Shown one piece after another: positions 26,570-35,791 of a stretch of DNA of 64,000 nt. This DNA comes from Albibacterium profundi (GTDB taxonomy: Bacteria; Bacteroidota; Bacteroidia; Sphingobacteriales; Sphingobacteriaceae). The notes under the pieces were generated by a model. That model was given only the letters and a program-made list of their open reading frames with translations, ran no database searches and was not told where the DNA came from. The DNA is taken from assembly GCF_042159835.1 (NCBI RefSeq), contig NZ_JBBVGT010000001.1, forward strand, positions 255,003 to 319,002, in the 5' to 3' direction. Positions within the stretch are counted from its first letter, which is position 1. Each line of letters starts with the position of its first letter. The translations under genes were made by a program, and so were the position numbers.

Positions 26570-27772
26570 TTGAATATGCACCTTCGAATCATCACCCTTC
26601 TTACCGTTATACTCTCCGCTTATGAGCTTGTTTCTGCTCAGGACTCGCTGAATAACGACTATCTTTTAAATTTATATCAAGCCGGAGATTATGCCCGTGC
26701 CGCAGAGTATATCAAAAGTACGGCAACTGATTCCATGGACATATCCACTCTCAAGAGCCTAGGTTATGCGTATCGGATGGGAGGAAATCTCGCCGCAGCA
26801 GAAGAAACCTATTATGCGCTTTACCAACAGGACACCTCATCGTTCACTACAATTATGAACCTCGCCAGTATCTATTTCAATCGTGGAAATATCCGCGAAG
26901 CCTCTTCACTATATCAAAGAGCCATGCTCATTGACAGCACAAATATCAAAGTTTACCAACGGTTATCGGAAGTTGCCGTCAAGCGCAATGAAACCCTAAC
27001 GGCTCACGGGTATCTCCACAAAGCTAACAGTCTTGACCCCACCAACGCTTCCGTAGCCTATAATCTCAGCATGCTGTCCATCAGTCTGCAAGCCTATGCA
27101 TTCGCAGATTCCGTTGTCCACACCGCTTTGGATGCTGACCCGGAAAACATCAATCTTCTTTATGCAAAAGCCGTCACCAAAGACTATTTGAAAGACTACC
27201 CGGAAGCTCTTGCGACCTGCGAACAGTTGATGGAACTCGGCAGTGATTCATTAATGATTATGTCCATGATGGGCGCTATGTATTATTATAACAAGGATTA
27301 TGAAGATTGTATCCAGACGCTTACTTGGCTTGAGAACCAAATCACCGATTTAAAAGAAGGCGACAAATACTATCTGGCCATGAGCTACTTAAGGACCAAG
27401 GAATACGAAAAAGGTTTCACCTACCTAGATGCAGCCATCGAGCAGTCTATTTCTCCGAATACCGCACGTTACTACCGGGAGAAAGGAGAAATCCAACACC
27501 TGATCGGTCACCATAAGTCGGCCGTAGCCTCCTACCGACGCAGCCTTGATTTCAGTTCCAGTGCTGTAGCCTACTATCAGTTGGCGCTAATTAACGACTA
27601 CTATCTTAAAAGTGAAGACGAAGCGCTCGTTTATTACAGGCAATTTGTCAAAATGCAAGAAGTTGGTCCAGCTCAGCCCGATATCCTAGAATTTGTCCAA
27701 AGTCGCATTCAAGATATCGTAAAACCATCTGCCGGCCGCGCCCTTACTGATTCTTTAGCTCCTCCGCAGTAA
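26570..27772 (+). CDS. secreted TPR-repeat protein
   Basis: 400 residues. A signal peptide (HLRIITLLTVILSAYELVSA) precedes about nine tetratricopeptide repeats, with the W/A/Y spacing of TPR helices clear in TLKSLGYAYRMGGNLAAAEE, TIMNLASIYFNRGNIREASS and VAYNLSMLSISLQAYAFADS. Such periplasmic TPR proteins scaffold complexes; no enzymatic domain is visible. A second ATG two codons in (26576) is equally possible. The last 29 bases overlap the convergent haem-protein gene, so the two transcripts are complementary at their ends. Confidence 0.88.
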   Translation: MNMHLRIITLLTVILSAYELVSAQDSLNNDYLLNLYQAGDYARAAEYIKSTATDSMDISTLKSLGYAYRMGGNLAAAEETYYALYQQDTSSFTTIMNLASIYFNRGNIREASSLYQRAMLIDSTNIKVYQRLSEVAVKRNETLTAHGYLHKANSLDPTNASVAYNLSMLSISLQAYAFADSVVHTALDADPENINLLYAKAVTKDYLKDYPEALATCEQLMELGSDSLMIMSMMGAMYYYNKDYEDCIQTLTWLENQITDLKEGDKYYLAMSYLRTKEYEKGFTYLDAAIEQSISPNTARYYREKGEIQHLIGHHKSAVASYRRSLDFSSSAVAYYQLALINDYYLKSEDEALVYYRQFVKMQEVGPAQPDILEFVQSRIQDIVKPSAGRALTDSLAPPQ

Positions 27773-30041
27773 ATGACTTCTGTCGGTCGCCGTATTTATT
27801 TCGGATTTTGATGATATCCGGCCGGCTCACTGTCGACGCATCATTGTTCCAGCTCTGTCTGATAAAGGAAAGAAGCTCTGCTATCTCAGCATCAACGATG
27901 TCCCGATTAGAACCAATGCCTGGCATTTGACCAACAATATCTTCATATTTCTGACCATTAACCTCTATCGGGCCACTTAACCCATATAACACCAATGTAA
28001 TGAGCCGGTCTTTATCGCCCGTCACCCATTCTGAATTATTCAATGGCGGGGCTAACAGATCGATTCCTTCCCCGTCTTCACCATGGCAGGTCTGACAGGT
28101 ATTTTTAAATAAGGCAGCCCCTCGTGGATAACGGCTCACCAGCGGATTTACAGCAGGTCTATTCTTATTCTTCTCTATATCTCTTAAAACACTTGCCAGT
28201 CGTTTTTGAATATGCCGACTCGTGTCTACCTGATTATCTATTAATTTTGTCTGAAACTCCTGCTCAACACCTTCAAGGTTACTGATTACTGCATCTGAAA
28301 CATAGTTGTTTCCTGGGAAAGCCTTTACCAGATCCACTCGTAATTGCTCTGTAGCCGACTGATCCAAATCGTCGAAGAGGTAGCTTTGGAAGGCGATATA
28401 AGGCGCAGCCAATGAATCCCTATTTTCAATCATTTCTTGTTGGATAGACAAGAACTCCTGATAGTTATCCCTATTCACTACCGCACGCATAACTACCAAA
28501 GCCTGCTCCCGTAGATTCCAGTCGTCCGATTCCAACAGCGTCATTACATCTTCTGGCTCTAAAGCCCCCAAGCCCTCCAGCGTCCATAACGAATGAATTC
28601 GGAGGAGCGGATCACTAGCCTCCTTTACATTTTCTTTCAGATCGGGCACCAATTGCATCAATCGTCTATCCACAATCAATTGCTGGGCACGATCACGCGC
28701 CCAACCGTTCGCATGCCCCAGTAACTTCAGCAGATCCTTCGGTTTATGAGAAATCTTCACCGGACTTGGTTTGCTTCCCTCCGGTATAATCTTGTAAATG
28801 CGACCGTAGGTTATAGGCGCATCCAAATCACGCTGATTAATTTCCTTTCTTAAATACTCAGTTATATAAAGCTTATGTTGAAGAATTCCACGATACATAT
28901 CTACCACATACAGTGCGCCGTCCGGTCCATTATAAAGCGTAACCGGGCGGAAGCGTTCGTCATAACTTGCTAAAAACTCTCTTCCTTCATAGGCTTGTTC
29001 CCCTACAACCTTATTTCCTTCGCGCGATAGAGTATTTCGTTTGATCAAATTAGCTGACGGCTCTCCAACAAAGGCATTGTTTTTAAAGTCTTCACCCAAT
29101 AGATCACCCCGATAAATCACCGGCCCACTTGCCGCTGTAAAGTTCACTAAGCGCAAGTTAGAGTCTAACATTCCCGTTTGATAACCCCTATTTATTCCGG
29201 TTGTCTGTCGTATCGGAAAAACGCGATTATTTCTCACGATTCGCTCGTTATAACCTGCAACACGATGTAGATTATTGTTATTGCTACCTAAAGACGGAAA
29301 GAAATAATCTCCCAATAGATTCTGCGAATTATTATTGTAGTAAAGGTGTCCATAATTGTCTTTTGTAACGCCCCACTGCCCTCTTAGGTGTGTTTTTTCT
29401 ACACGCCACTCGCCATCTACGAGCCGATAGCGTTTATCATGATTGCTGTTGTAAATCCAATTATCCAATCCTCTCAGCAAGCCATTACTCTGATGCTCCA
29501 CATTTTCCCCCGATGCATAGGCTGAGTCGACTAATTGCTTATTAATCGGCTGATCATCCTCAATATCGTAGTACCATAGATAAGGAGGTTCAGCCACCAA
29601 TATCCCATCCCCTACAAAGCTCATAGCCCGCGGAAGAACCAAAGAATCCAAAAAAACCTTACGCTCATCATAGTCGCCGTCTGAATCCCTATCCTCCAAA
29701 ATCACAATTTTACTAGTAGGCGCTTTCTCTCCTTCACCTTCAACATCGGGCATAAAACTTGTCATTTCCAGCACCCATAATCTTCCATCGTTATCGAAGC
29801 TCATCGCAATCGGCGAGTTTACCAGTGGTTCAGATGCCACAAGCATCACGTCGAAACCTTCCTCCACCACCATGGTTCTCAAGGCATCGCCCGGACTTAA
29901 AGGTGGCGCGTATTTTACCAAACTATCAATAAAAGCGCTGTCGATTGGGACGGTTTGAGAACTCTTTTGTACATCCGTTCCGCAAGAACTGAAGTATATT
30001 AAAAACGTAACAAATGATGCTAACGCTAGATGTTTTTTCAT
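27744..30041 (-). CDS. PVC-type haem-binding lipoprotein (dehydrogenase-like)
   Basis: 765 residues. Lipobox SLASFVTFLIYFSSCG-like start, then a six-bladed propeller of the PVC-type dehydrogenase family (MSFDNDGRLWVLEMTSFMPD, ILEDRDSDGDYDERKVFLDS, NGPDGALYVVDMYRGILQHK). Residues about 440-600 look like HEAT-type helical repeats, and a C-terminal cytochrome c carries CQTCH at 649-653 with a candidate Met ligand near 706. The family is common in Planctomycetes and Sphingobacteria and oxidises sugars or alcohols, passing electrons to its haem; the substrate here is unknown. Confidence 0.92.
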   Translation of the reverse strand: MKKHLALASFVTFLIYFSSCGTDVQKSSQTVPIDSAFIDSLVKYAPPLSPGDALRTMVVEEGFDVMLVASEPLVNSPIAMSFDNDGRLWVLEMTSFMPDVEGEGEKAPTSKIVILEDRDSDGDYDERKVFLDSLVLPRAMSFVGDGILVAEPPYLWYYDIEDDQPINKQLVDSAYASGENVEHQSNGLLRGLDNWIYNSNHDKRYRLVDGEWRVEKTHLRGQWGVTKDNYGHLYYNNNSQNLLGDYFFPSLGSNNNNLHRVAGYNERIVRNNRVFPIRQTTGINRGYQTGMLDSNLRLVNFTAASGPVIYRGDLLGEDFKNNAFVGEPSANLIKRNTLSREGNKVVGEQAYEGREFLASYDERFRPVTLYNGPDGALYVVDMYRGILQHKLYITEYLRKEINQRDLDAPITYGRIYKIIPEGSKPSPVKISHKPKDLLKLLGHANGWARDRAQQLIVDRRLMQLVPDLKENVKEASDPLLRIHSLWTLEGLGALEPEDVMTLLESDDWNLREQALVVMRAVVNRDNYQEFLSIQQEMIENRDSLAAPYIAFQSYLFDDLDQSATEQLRVDLVKAFPGNNYVSDAVISNLEGVEQEFQTKLIDNQVDTSRHIQKRLASVLRDIEKNKNRPAVNPLVSRYPRGAALFKNTCQTCHGEDGEGIDLLAPPLNNSEWVTGDKDRLITLVLYGLSGPIEVNGQKYEDIVGQMPGIGSNRDIVDAEIAELLSFIRQSWNNDASTVSRPDIIKIRNKYGDRQKSFTAEELKNQ

Positions 30042-30154
30042 TTTTTAGGATATATTTTTCTGAGTTTTTCAGTTTAGGATGCTAAATATAGAAACATCAA
30101 TCCTAATTTCAATACGCCATCAGGGAAATTGTGTTTTATTTTCTATTTTTAGGA

Positions 30155-30703
30155 ATGAAGAAAGCAGACCTATATGAAATCGTCATCAAAATACTTGGCC
30201 TATATTTAATCGTAACCTTACTCAATCAAATTCGTGAGCTCGCTCTGTATTCAACCTTATTTCTCCAGTCGCAAAGTCAAATCGGACAGTTTGGTCAAAA
30301 CGGACAGATGTCGATGTTCTTGGTGGCATTATTAGGAACCCTAATCGTTGCTATCTTTGTTTTCGTCCTAATTTTTAGAACAAAACAAGTAACCAAAGTA
30401 ATCAGTCGCCCTAGCGACTATGCAGAAGATCTAAAACTATTTGCAGAAAAGAAAACAATCTACGAAATCAGCCTGGTTATTATCGGCTTAGTAACCCTTG
30501 TGCTCACCGTACCTGATTTCATTTTCAGATTGAAAGGTTATGTACAGCTCGTCCAAAACGATTTTCCGAAGCCGAAAAATGAAATTGCTTTTCTGATTAT
30601 AGACGGCATAAAGCTTGCGATCGGGATTCTAGCATTAGTCTACTCGAAATCCTTAGCAAGTTTATTAGCGAATGAAAGAAAAACTACAAACCTAAAGCCT
30701 TAA
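30155..30703 (+). CDS. four-helix integral membrane protein, unknown
   Basis: 182 residues from the ATG at 30155, preferred over a GTG at 30131. Four hydrophobic segments are visible (IKILGLYLIVTLLNQI, MFLVALLGTLIVAIFVFVLI, YEISLVIIGLVTLVLTVPDF and LIIDGIKLAIGILALVYSKS) with short polar loops. No family is recognised, and there is no catalytic motif. It overlaps the convergent GH5 gene by 20 bases at its 3' end. Confidence 0.72.
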   Translation: MKKADLYEIVIKILGLYLIVTLLNQIRELALYSTLFLQSQSQIGQFGQNGQMSMFLVALLGTLIVAIFVFVLIFRTKQVTKVISRPSDYAEDLKLFAEKKTIYEISLVIIGLVTLVLTVPDFIFRLKGYVQLVQNDFPKPKNEIAFLIIDGIKLAIGILALVYSKSLASLLANERKTTNLKP

Positions 30704-32432
30704 ACGTAAAGCCGCCTTTCTCGGCCGTTATTTTAATCATATTCTCACCTTGCTTTAAATCAGCTATTGGCACTGAAACATGAGTCCAGTCGGTTTCATC
30801 CGTGGTCTGCGGAACATAAACAATTCCATCTACCTCGACATCATTAATAGAAACGCGAATTCGGCCACTTCCCTTCGGATCGGCAACATGAAGTAACAGC
30901 CGGTCGATATCATCGGATACGATGTCGACTGTGTATTGCAACCACTCGCCATCTTCAATATGGAACACATAATAACCGGCTGTGTCTTCTTTGATATCCA
31001 CTCCGTCGTTCCGGTAGCTCCAGCCTCGGTTACCTTGAGTATCCATTCCCGGTGTAAAATGATAGCTTGCCGTGTCTTTATCGAAATAAGCAAAGCCCTG
31101 TTTTCCTAAATCGAAGTCGACCGCCTGAATCACATCACCCTTGCTATATTTCCGGTTCTTAAAGGGTCGCGTATCATTTGATTCTACCTGCCTAAACATC
31201 GCGTCAACAACATCGGCTCGAAAGTTATTATTTTCCAATTTTAAATTATCGAGCCAAGCATTAAGTGTATGTAAAGTCTCTTCCTTACTTGGTTTCTCAC
31301 CCTCACCTTTCCAGTAGCTTAGCAAGCGATCGTAACCCTCTGGTTTCTCAATTTCCCAAGGTTGATTAATCCCCATTTTTTTATTCTGCCACCAAGCCCA
31401 GCCAATCCCATGTGCTTCGCATAGGACAATCGCCTCCGTAAACCACGTGTTTGAGTTTTCACCAGACTCACCGAGCCAGAGAGGTATATTATACTTTTCG
31501 CGAAGATCCAGGAACTGTTGAATAGAAGCCTTGGTGTTCGGGTTACCGTATTTATGAAAACTTAACACCATATTATCGTCCCAGTCGGGCACAATACCCC
31601 GATAGTTATTCGCAAAACCATTGCCTTCCAAAAAGACGATGTGGTTGGTATCTACCTCTCGAATCGCTTGTGTGACCTGAACAAGAAATTCCTTGAGCGG
31701 AACGTTCTTTGTTTCATGAACACCTAGCCTATCTTCCGGATCTTCAAACCCCCAATTGGTCTCATTCAACACGTCATATCCCCCAATCCATTCTTCATCC
31801 GCATAGCGCTCTGCGAGTTTCCGCCATAAGGCGATGGTCTTTTGCCGATTGGCTTCACTTTCCCAGAAAGAAGGTTTATCCAGATTTCGATCGGAAATAT
31901 TCAGATCGTGTCCTTGCCCTCCGGGTGCAGCATGCAAATCCAAAATCAGGTATATTTCATTCACTTTGCACCAAGCCAAGAGGCTGTCCGTCCTCGCGAA
32001 ACCCTGCTCCAGCCAAGTCTGCTCGCCGGCCACCGGTTCATCTTCGACCGCCAAGGTGTACAAGTTATAGTGCATAGGTAGGCGAATCGAATTAAAGCCT
32101 AAAGCTGCCATGGAATCAATATCCGCCTTCCGCGTATGAAGATCCAACCAGGCATCGTAAAACTTTTCAGTTTCCTCAGCGCCCACCAGATTCTCAATAT
32201 GCTCACGAATCCGGTATTGCTGACCGATAAAGCCTAGCTTAAACATGTAGCCCTCCTGAAGCATCCATCCTCCCAGTCCCATTCCTCTTAAAAGAATGGT
32301 ATCACCATAGCCGTTTACAATATGGTGGTTCTGCGTTTTAAGCAAATGCTTACCAATTGCAGGCTGCTTTTGCAGTCCACAACCGGTAAACATCGCTGCT
32401 ATCACAACGAGCAAGAAAAACGTTTTATTCAT
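30684..32432 (-). CDS. GH5 glycoside hydrolase with C-terminal CBM6-like domain
   Basis: 582-residue lipoprotein (lipid Cys about 18 in AAMFTGCGLQKQ). The GH5 catalytic barrel spans about 35-400, with the acid/base Glu224 in YDVLNETNW, the nucleophile Glu322 in LWLGESGENS and HYNLYTL, LDLHAAPGGQG typical of the beta-glucanase group. Residues about 450-582 form a beta-sandwich resembling CBM6/CBM35 (GWSYRNDGVDIKEDTAGYYV, EWLQYTVDIVSDD). It should cleave beta-1,3 or beta-1,6/1,4-glucan at the cell surface or in the periplasm. Last gene of the utilization locus, 2 bases after GH16. Confidence 0.93.
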   Translation of the reverse strand: MNKTFFLLVVIAAMFTGCGLQKQPAIGKHLLKTQNHHIVNGYGDTILLRGMGLGGWMLQEGYMFKLGFIGQQYRIREHIENLVGAEETEKFYDAWLDLHTRKADIDSMAALGFNSIRLPMHYNLYTLAVEDEPVAGEQTWLEQGFARTDSLLAWCKVNEIYLILDLHAAPGGQGHDLNISDRNLDKPSFWESEANRQKTIALWRKLAERYADEEWIGGYDVLNETNWGFEDPEDRLGVHETKNVPLKEFLVQVTQAIREVDTNHIVFLEGNGFANNYRGIVPDWDDNMVLSFHKYGNPNTKASIQQFLDLREKYNIPLWLGESGENSNTWFTEAIVLCEAHGIGWAWWQNKKMGINQPWEIEKPEGYDRLLSYWKGEGEKPSKEETLHTLNAWLDNLKLENNNFRADVVDAMFRQVESNDTRPFKNRKYSKGDVIQAVDFDLGKQGFAYFDKDTASYHFTPGMDTQGNRGWSYRNDGVDIKEDTAGYYVFHIEDGEWLQYTVDIVSDDIDRLLLHVADPKGSGRIRVSINDVEVDGIVYVPQTTDETDWTHVSVPIADLKQGENMIKITAEKGGFTFKALGL

Positions 32433-32434
32433 TC

Positions 32435-33295
32435 CTAATCCCGCAAGTCGTAAACGCGTACATAGTCCACTTCCATCTTTGCTGGGAAGGCCTCTTCATC
32501 AACTCCCTGCTGTCCGCCCCAGTTGCCACCCACTGCCAGGTTCAGCAACCAGTGGAACCTCTTATCAAATGGCCAGACCTCAAAACCTTTCCCCTCATTC
32601 GTTAGATGAAAAATCTCACTATCATCCACATAGCCTTTAATATAGTCAGGTGTCCAATCTACTCGGTAGGTATGAAATTCAGTCGTCGCGTTCTCAATTT
32701 TCTTCGTCGCCGTCTTCTGCGTACCAATGACATGATTGTACGCTTCGGTATGCATACTGATATGAACAACATCTTGGTCGTAACCAACATGCTCCAAAAT
32801 ATCGATCTCTCCCGAAGCAGGCCAGTCGCCATAAGCCCAGTCGGTCGGCAACATCCAGGCTGCAGCCCAGGTTCCTACACCCGGCGGCACCTTCGCCCGG
32901 ACTTCAAAACGACCGTACAGAAAGTCACCCTTACCCTTACTTACCAGTCGCGCGGAAGTATACTCCATACCTTCCATGTCTTCTCGGATCGCCGTAATGG
33001 TCAGGATCCCGTCTGCCACACTCGCATTGTCGAGATCAGCTTCCGTATAGTATTGCAACTCGTTGTTTCCCCAACCATTATTCTGCGAACCTACATCATA
33101 GCTCCATTTTTCAGGATCGGGTAGCCCCTCATAGTCAAATTCATCAGCCCATGAAGGTGTAGCTTCAAAGCTATACTCTTTTGGCTTGATAGGTTCCGGT
33201 TCAGGAATATTCGGTTTCGGATTCTCGCCTTCTGAACAGGCAAAAGACAAAAATATAATCGGAATCAGTTTGATCATTGAATTTGTTTTTTTCAT
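32435..33295 (-). CDS. GH16 beta-glucanase (laminarinase type), lipoprotein
   Basis: 286 residues from the ATG at 33295, chosen because it gives a lipoprotein signal (MIKLIPIIFLSFACSEG, Cys about 20) and removes an overlap with the upstream gene. After a Pro-Glu linker comes the GH16 jelly roll: WADEFDYEG, NNELQYYTEAD, YGRFEVRAKVP and the catalytic ExDxxE as SGEIDILEHVG (Glu163, Asp165, Glu168), then RVDWTPDYIKGYVD. The ExDILEH form with NNELQYY is typical of endo-1,3-beta-glucanases. The linker suggests surface tethering. It works with the GH5 and the SusCD pair. Confidence 0.95.
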   Translation of the reverse strand: MKKTNSMIKLIPIIFLSFACSEGENPKPNIPEPEPIKPKEYSFEATPSWADEFDYEGLPDPEKWSYDVGSQNNGWGNNELQYYTEADLDNASVADGILTITAIREDMEGMEYTSARLVSKGKGDFLYGRFEVRAKVPPGVGTWAAAWMLPTDWAYGDWPASGEIDILEHVGYDQDVVHISMHTEAYNHVIGTQKTATKKIENATTEFHTYRVDWTPDYIKGYVDDSEIFHLTNEGKGFEVWPFDKRFHWLLNLAVGGNWGGQQGVDEEAFPAKMEVDYVRVYDLRD

Positions 33296-33326
33296 AAAAT
33301 TAGCATAATTCACAAGCTTAACCATC

Positions 33327-34247
33327 TTAATTCGAACGTAGTGTAAATGTCCACCAGCCATCGCCACTAATCGGCACACCGATGGTCAACAGATCATAGC
33401 CTTCACCGTTCACATTCTTCTCCATCGCCAAAATATCGTACAATATATAGTCGTTTACCGGACCTGTAGGTGTCTCCCCTCCATTATGTGCTTTTTTCAC
33501 ACCAATGTGGGCACCTTTACCCAAAAGTCGCAACTGTCCCAACTTGTTCACACCTGTCCCTTCAGTCACCGCAAAGCTAAACGTCCCTGAATCCCACAGC
33601 TTCTGCTCACCCGTCAAGTTAGTCGCCGGCTCACAGCCCGTACTCTGATTTCCCAGATATCCATCAGCAAAATAATCGCCTTTGTTGTCATACACGAAGG
33701 TGCCTTCGGCATTAAATGAAAAGGTAAACTCATCGTTAAACTCACAGCTTCTGCCGTCAACATCACCCGGCCCACTAGACCACCACTCGCCATTATTTGG
33801 TCCCGGTCCTACTTTGAAAGCACCTGCTTCAGGGTTCAGTTTCCATGTTTTGGTATCACAACCCGCGATAAAGCCCAATGCTCGCGCATCTGAACAAGCT
33901 TCTGGGTCATTTTCACTGATTGAGATGGGTTTTGTCACACTAGACATCCCGCCTTGCGCAACAATACTCAGTTCTACTTCATAATCGCCTGCAAAAATTA
34001 AATTGGCGTCTACGGTATCTCCACTGAATGTCTGACCGCTACTTATGATTGTCCACTGTGCAATCGACGGTGTATTCGTCGTATTAATTAAACGTACCTT
34101 TCCTTCACCGAGATCCACCGCCTCAAAATTGGGTTGCGGAATCGGTTTCAACTGTAGGTCTTCACCCTCTATCTTACATCCATGCAACAACATGGTTCCC
34201 ATCAAGATTGCTATCAAGGAAGATTTTATTCTATAATTGATTTTCAT
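33327..34247 (-). CDS. PKD-containing surface glycan-binding lipoprotein candidate
   Basis: 306 residues with lipobox LLHGCKIEG (Cys24). Residues about 35-115 form a PKD-like Ig fold (FSGDTVDANLIFAGDYEVEL), and the C-terminal part is a Trp-rich beta domain (TKTWKLNPEAGAFKVGPGP, NNGEWWSSGPGDVDG, GDGWWTFTLRSN). It occupies the position directly after SusD where non-catalytic surface glycan-binding proteins are encoded, and exposed Trp residues suit glucan binding. It has no glycosidase motif. Binding itself is inferred from position and composition. Confidence 0.85.
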   Translation of the reverse strand: MKINYRIKSSLIAILMGTMLLHGCKIEGEDLQLKPIPQPNFEAVDLGEGKVRLINTTNTPSIAQWTIISSGQTFSGDTVDANLIFAGDYEVELSIVAQGGMSSVTKPISISENDPEACSDARALGFIAGCDTKTWKLNPEAGAFKVGPGPNNGEWWSSGPGDVDGRSCEFNDEFTFSFNAEGTFVYDNKGDYFADGYLGNQSTGCEPATNLTGEQKLWDSGTFSFAVTEGTGVNKLGQLRLLGKGAHIGVKKAHNGGETPTGPVNDYILYDILAMEKNVNGEGYDLLTIGVPISGDGWWTFTLRSN

Positions 34248-34259
34248 AATCGTATCGTT

Positions 34260-35780
34260 TTATTTGGTACCACCGTATTCTTTGTTCTGCTCCAATAGCG
34301 TGTTATCCAATTCCAATAAGGGTATCGGAAGCACTTCATGCTTTCCAGCCACAAAACCGCGATCAGACAAGACCGCAGCAGCATCGCCCCAACGGACAAG
34401 ATCAAACCAGCGATGACCTTCACCTACTAACTCAATACGGCGCTCACGCTTGATATTTTCCAGCGTAGCGGCCACAGGATCCAACCCCACTCTTCCACGC
34501 ACCGCATTCAAAAGAGCGGCTGCACGGGTCACATCTCCACCACCCCTGACAATTGCTTCCGCCTCTAACAGATAAGTTCCTGCTAAACGGATATCATACA
34601 TATTTTGCGGAAAGTTCAGCTCGAAAGAACCAGCACCAGTCCACCGATCCGATTCTCTTCCGGCAAATTTCTCAAGGAAATAACCGGTATCCATATATCC
34701 CGGCGTATAGCTGGCTTTGCCTTCTGCTTCCAGTTGATGCATATCGACAATCGTATACGGATAACGCGGGTCGCCTTTCATCAGATCAGCAAGGTTCTCA
34801 GTTATTGGTAAAAAGCTCCACCCAGATACATAATCCGGCGCATCCGGACCGGCTGTATAACCACGCGGACCAACCATAATATTCAAGACGTTTCCTTCTG
34901 TACAATCAATACAACCCCAATCGCCGACCGACGTATTGGTAAATGAAAGCTCTAAAATCGACTCGCTATTGAATTTATTGTCCACGGCAAACAGATCACC
35001 GAAATCATCTAACAAGCGGTAACCATACTGGCTCGTTCCGCCCGGCTCGCCATTAACGGCAGCCAATTGCTGAGCGGCTTCGGTGAACTTCTCCTGTTGC
35101 AAATAAACCTTACCCAGCAAAGCTTTTGCCGTTCCCTGAGAAACCCTTCCAGCCTCCGTTGTCGCATCTACCTTGATCGGCAGATTGGGTAAAGCAGCAT
35201 TTAAGTCACTTTCCATAAATGCATACACATCTTCAGGTGCTGCCTGTACAACCTCATAGAGTTCGTCACCCACAAGCGGATGATCGATTAACGGAATATT
35301 CCGAAAATAACGGATCAAATCAAAGTAAAAATACGCCCGCAAAAATCTCGCTTCTGCTTCAAAACGAGCCTTTTCATTGTCGTCCATTGGGATATCGGGC
35401 AACTTCGACAACAGGATATTGGCACGGTTGATCCCCATAAAGTTCCTTTTCCATAAATCCTCTTGCGGACCAACAGCCGGATCCAGGTCGTAGCTAGACC
35501 AAGCCTGAACACTTGGCACGTCCGAAGAACCGCCACCACCAGCATAATGATCGTCAGACGCTGCTGAAGTAGCCAGCACCTTGGTTACATAGGACGGACT
35601 TTGATAGCCCAAGACATCATACACGGCTACCAGACCATTGTACGCTTCTTGTCGGTTCCGATAATAATTGTCTTCCAAATCGGTTCCCTTGGGCTTTAGC
35701 TCTAAAAAGCTATCACTACATGCCTGAAAGCCGAATAGGATCAAACATGCGATTATCGATAGATATATATTCTTTTTCAT
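34260..35780 (-). CDS. SusD-family outer-membrane lipoprotein
   Basis: 506 residues with lipobox FGFQACSDSF (Cys21). N-terminal TPR-like SusD region (SFLELKPKGTDLEDNYYRNR, RFLRAYFYFDLIRYFRNIPL) and C-terminal RagB/SusD domain (LRLNAVRGRVG-type LLNAVRGRVGLDP, IKRERRIELVGEGHRWFDLV) are complete. SusD caps the SusC barrel and hands oligosaccharide to it. It starts 11 bases after the SusC stop on the same strand, as expected for the pair. Confidence 0.96.
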   Translation of the reverse strand: MKKNIYLSIIACLILFGFQACSDSFLELKPKGTDLEDNYYRNRQEAYNGLVAVYDVLGYQSPSYVTKVLATSAASDDHYAGGGGSSDVPSVQAWSSYDLDPAVGPQEDLWKRNFMGINRANILLSKLPDIPMDDNEKARFEAEARFLRAYFYFDLIRYFRNIPLIDHPLVGDELYEVVQAAPEDVYAFMESDLNAALPNLPIKVDATTEAGRVSQGTAKALLGKVYLQQEKFTEAAQQLAAVNGEPGGTSQYGYRLLDDFGDLFAVDNKFNSESILELSFTNTSVGDWGCIDCTEGNVLNIMVGPRGYTAGPDAPDYVSGWSFLPITENLADLMKGDPRYPYTIVDMHQLEAEGKASYTPGYMDTGYFLEKFAGRESDRWTGAGSFELNFPQNMYDIRLAGTYLLEAEAIVRGGGDVTRAAALLNAVRGRVGLDPVAATLENIKRERRIELVGEGHRWFDLVRWGDAAAVLSDRGFVAGKHEVLPIPLLELDNTLLEQNKEYGGTK

Positions 35781-35791
35781 TGTGTTCTTTG

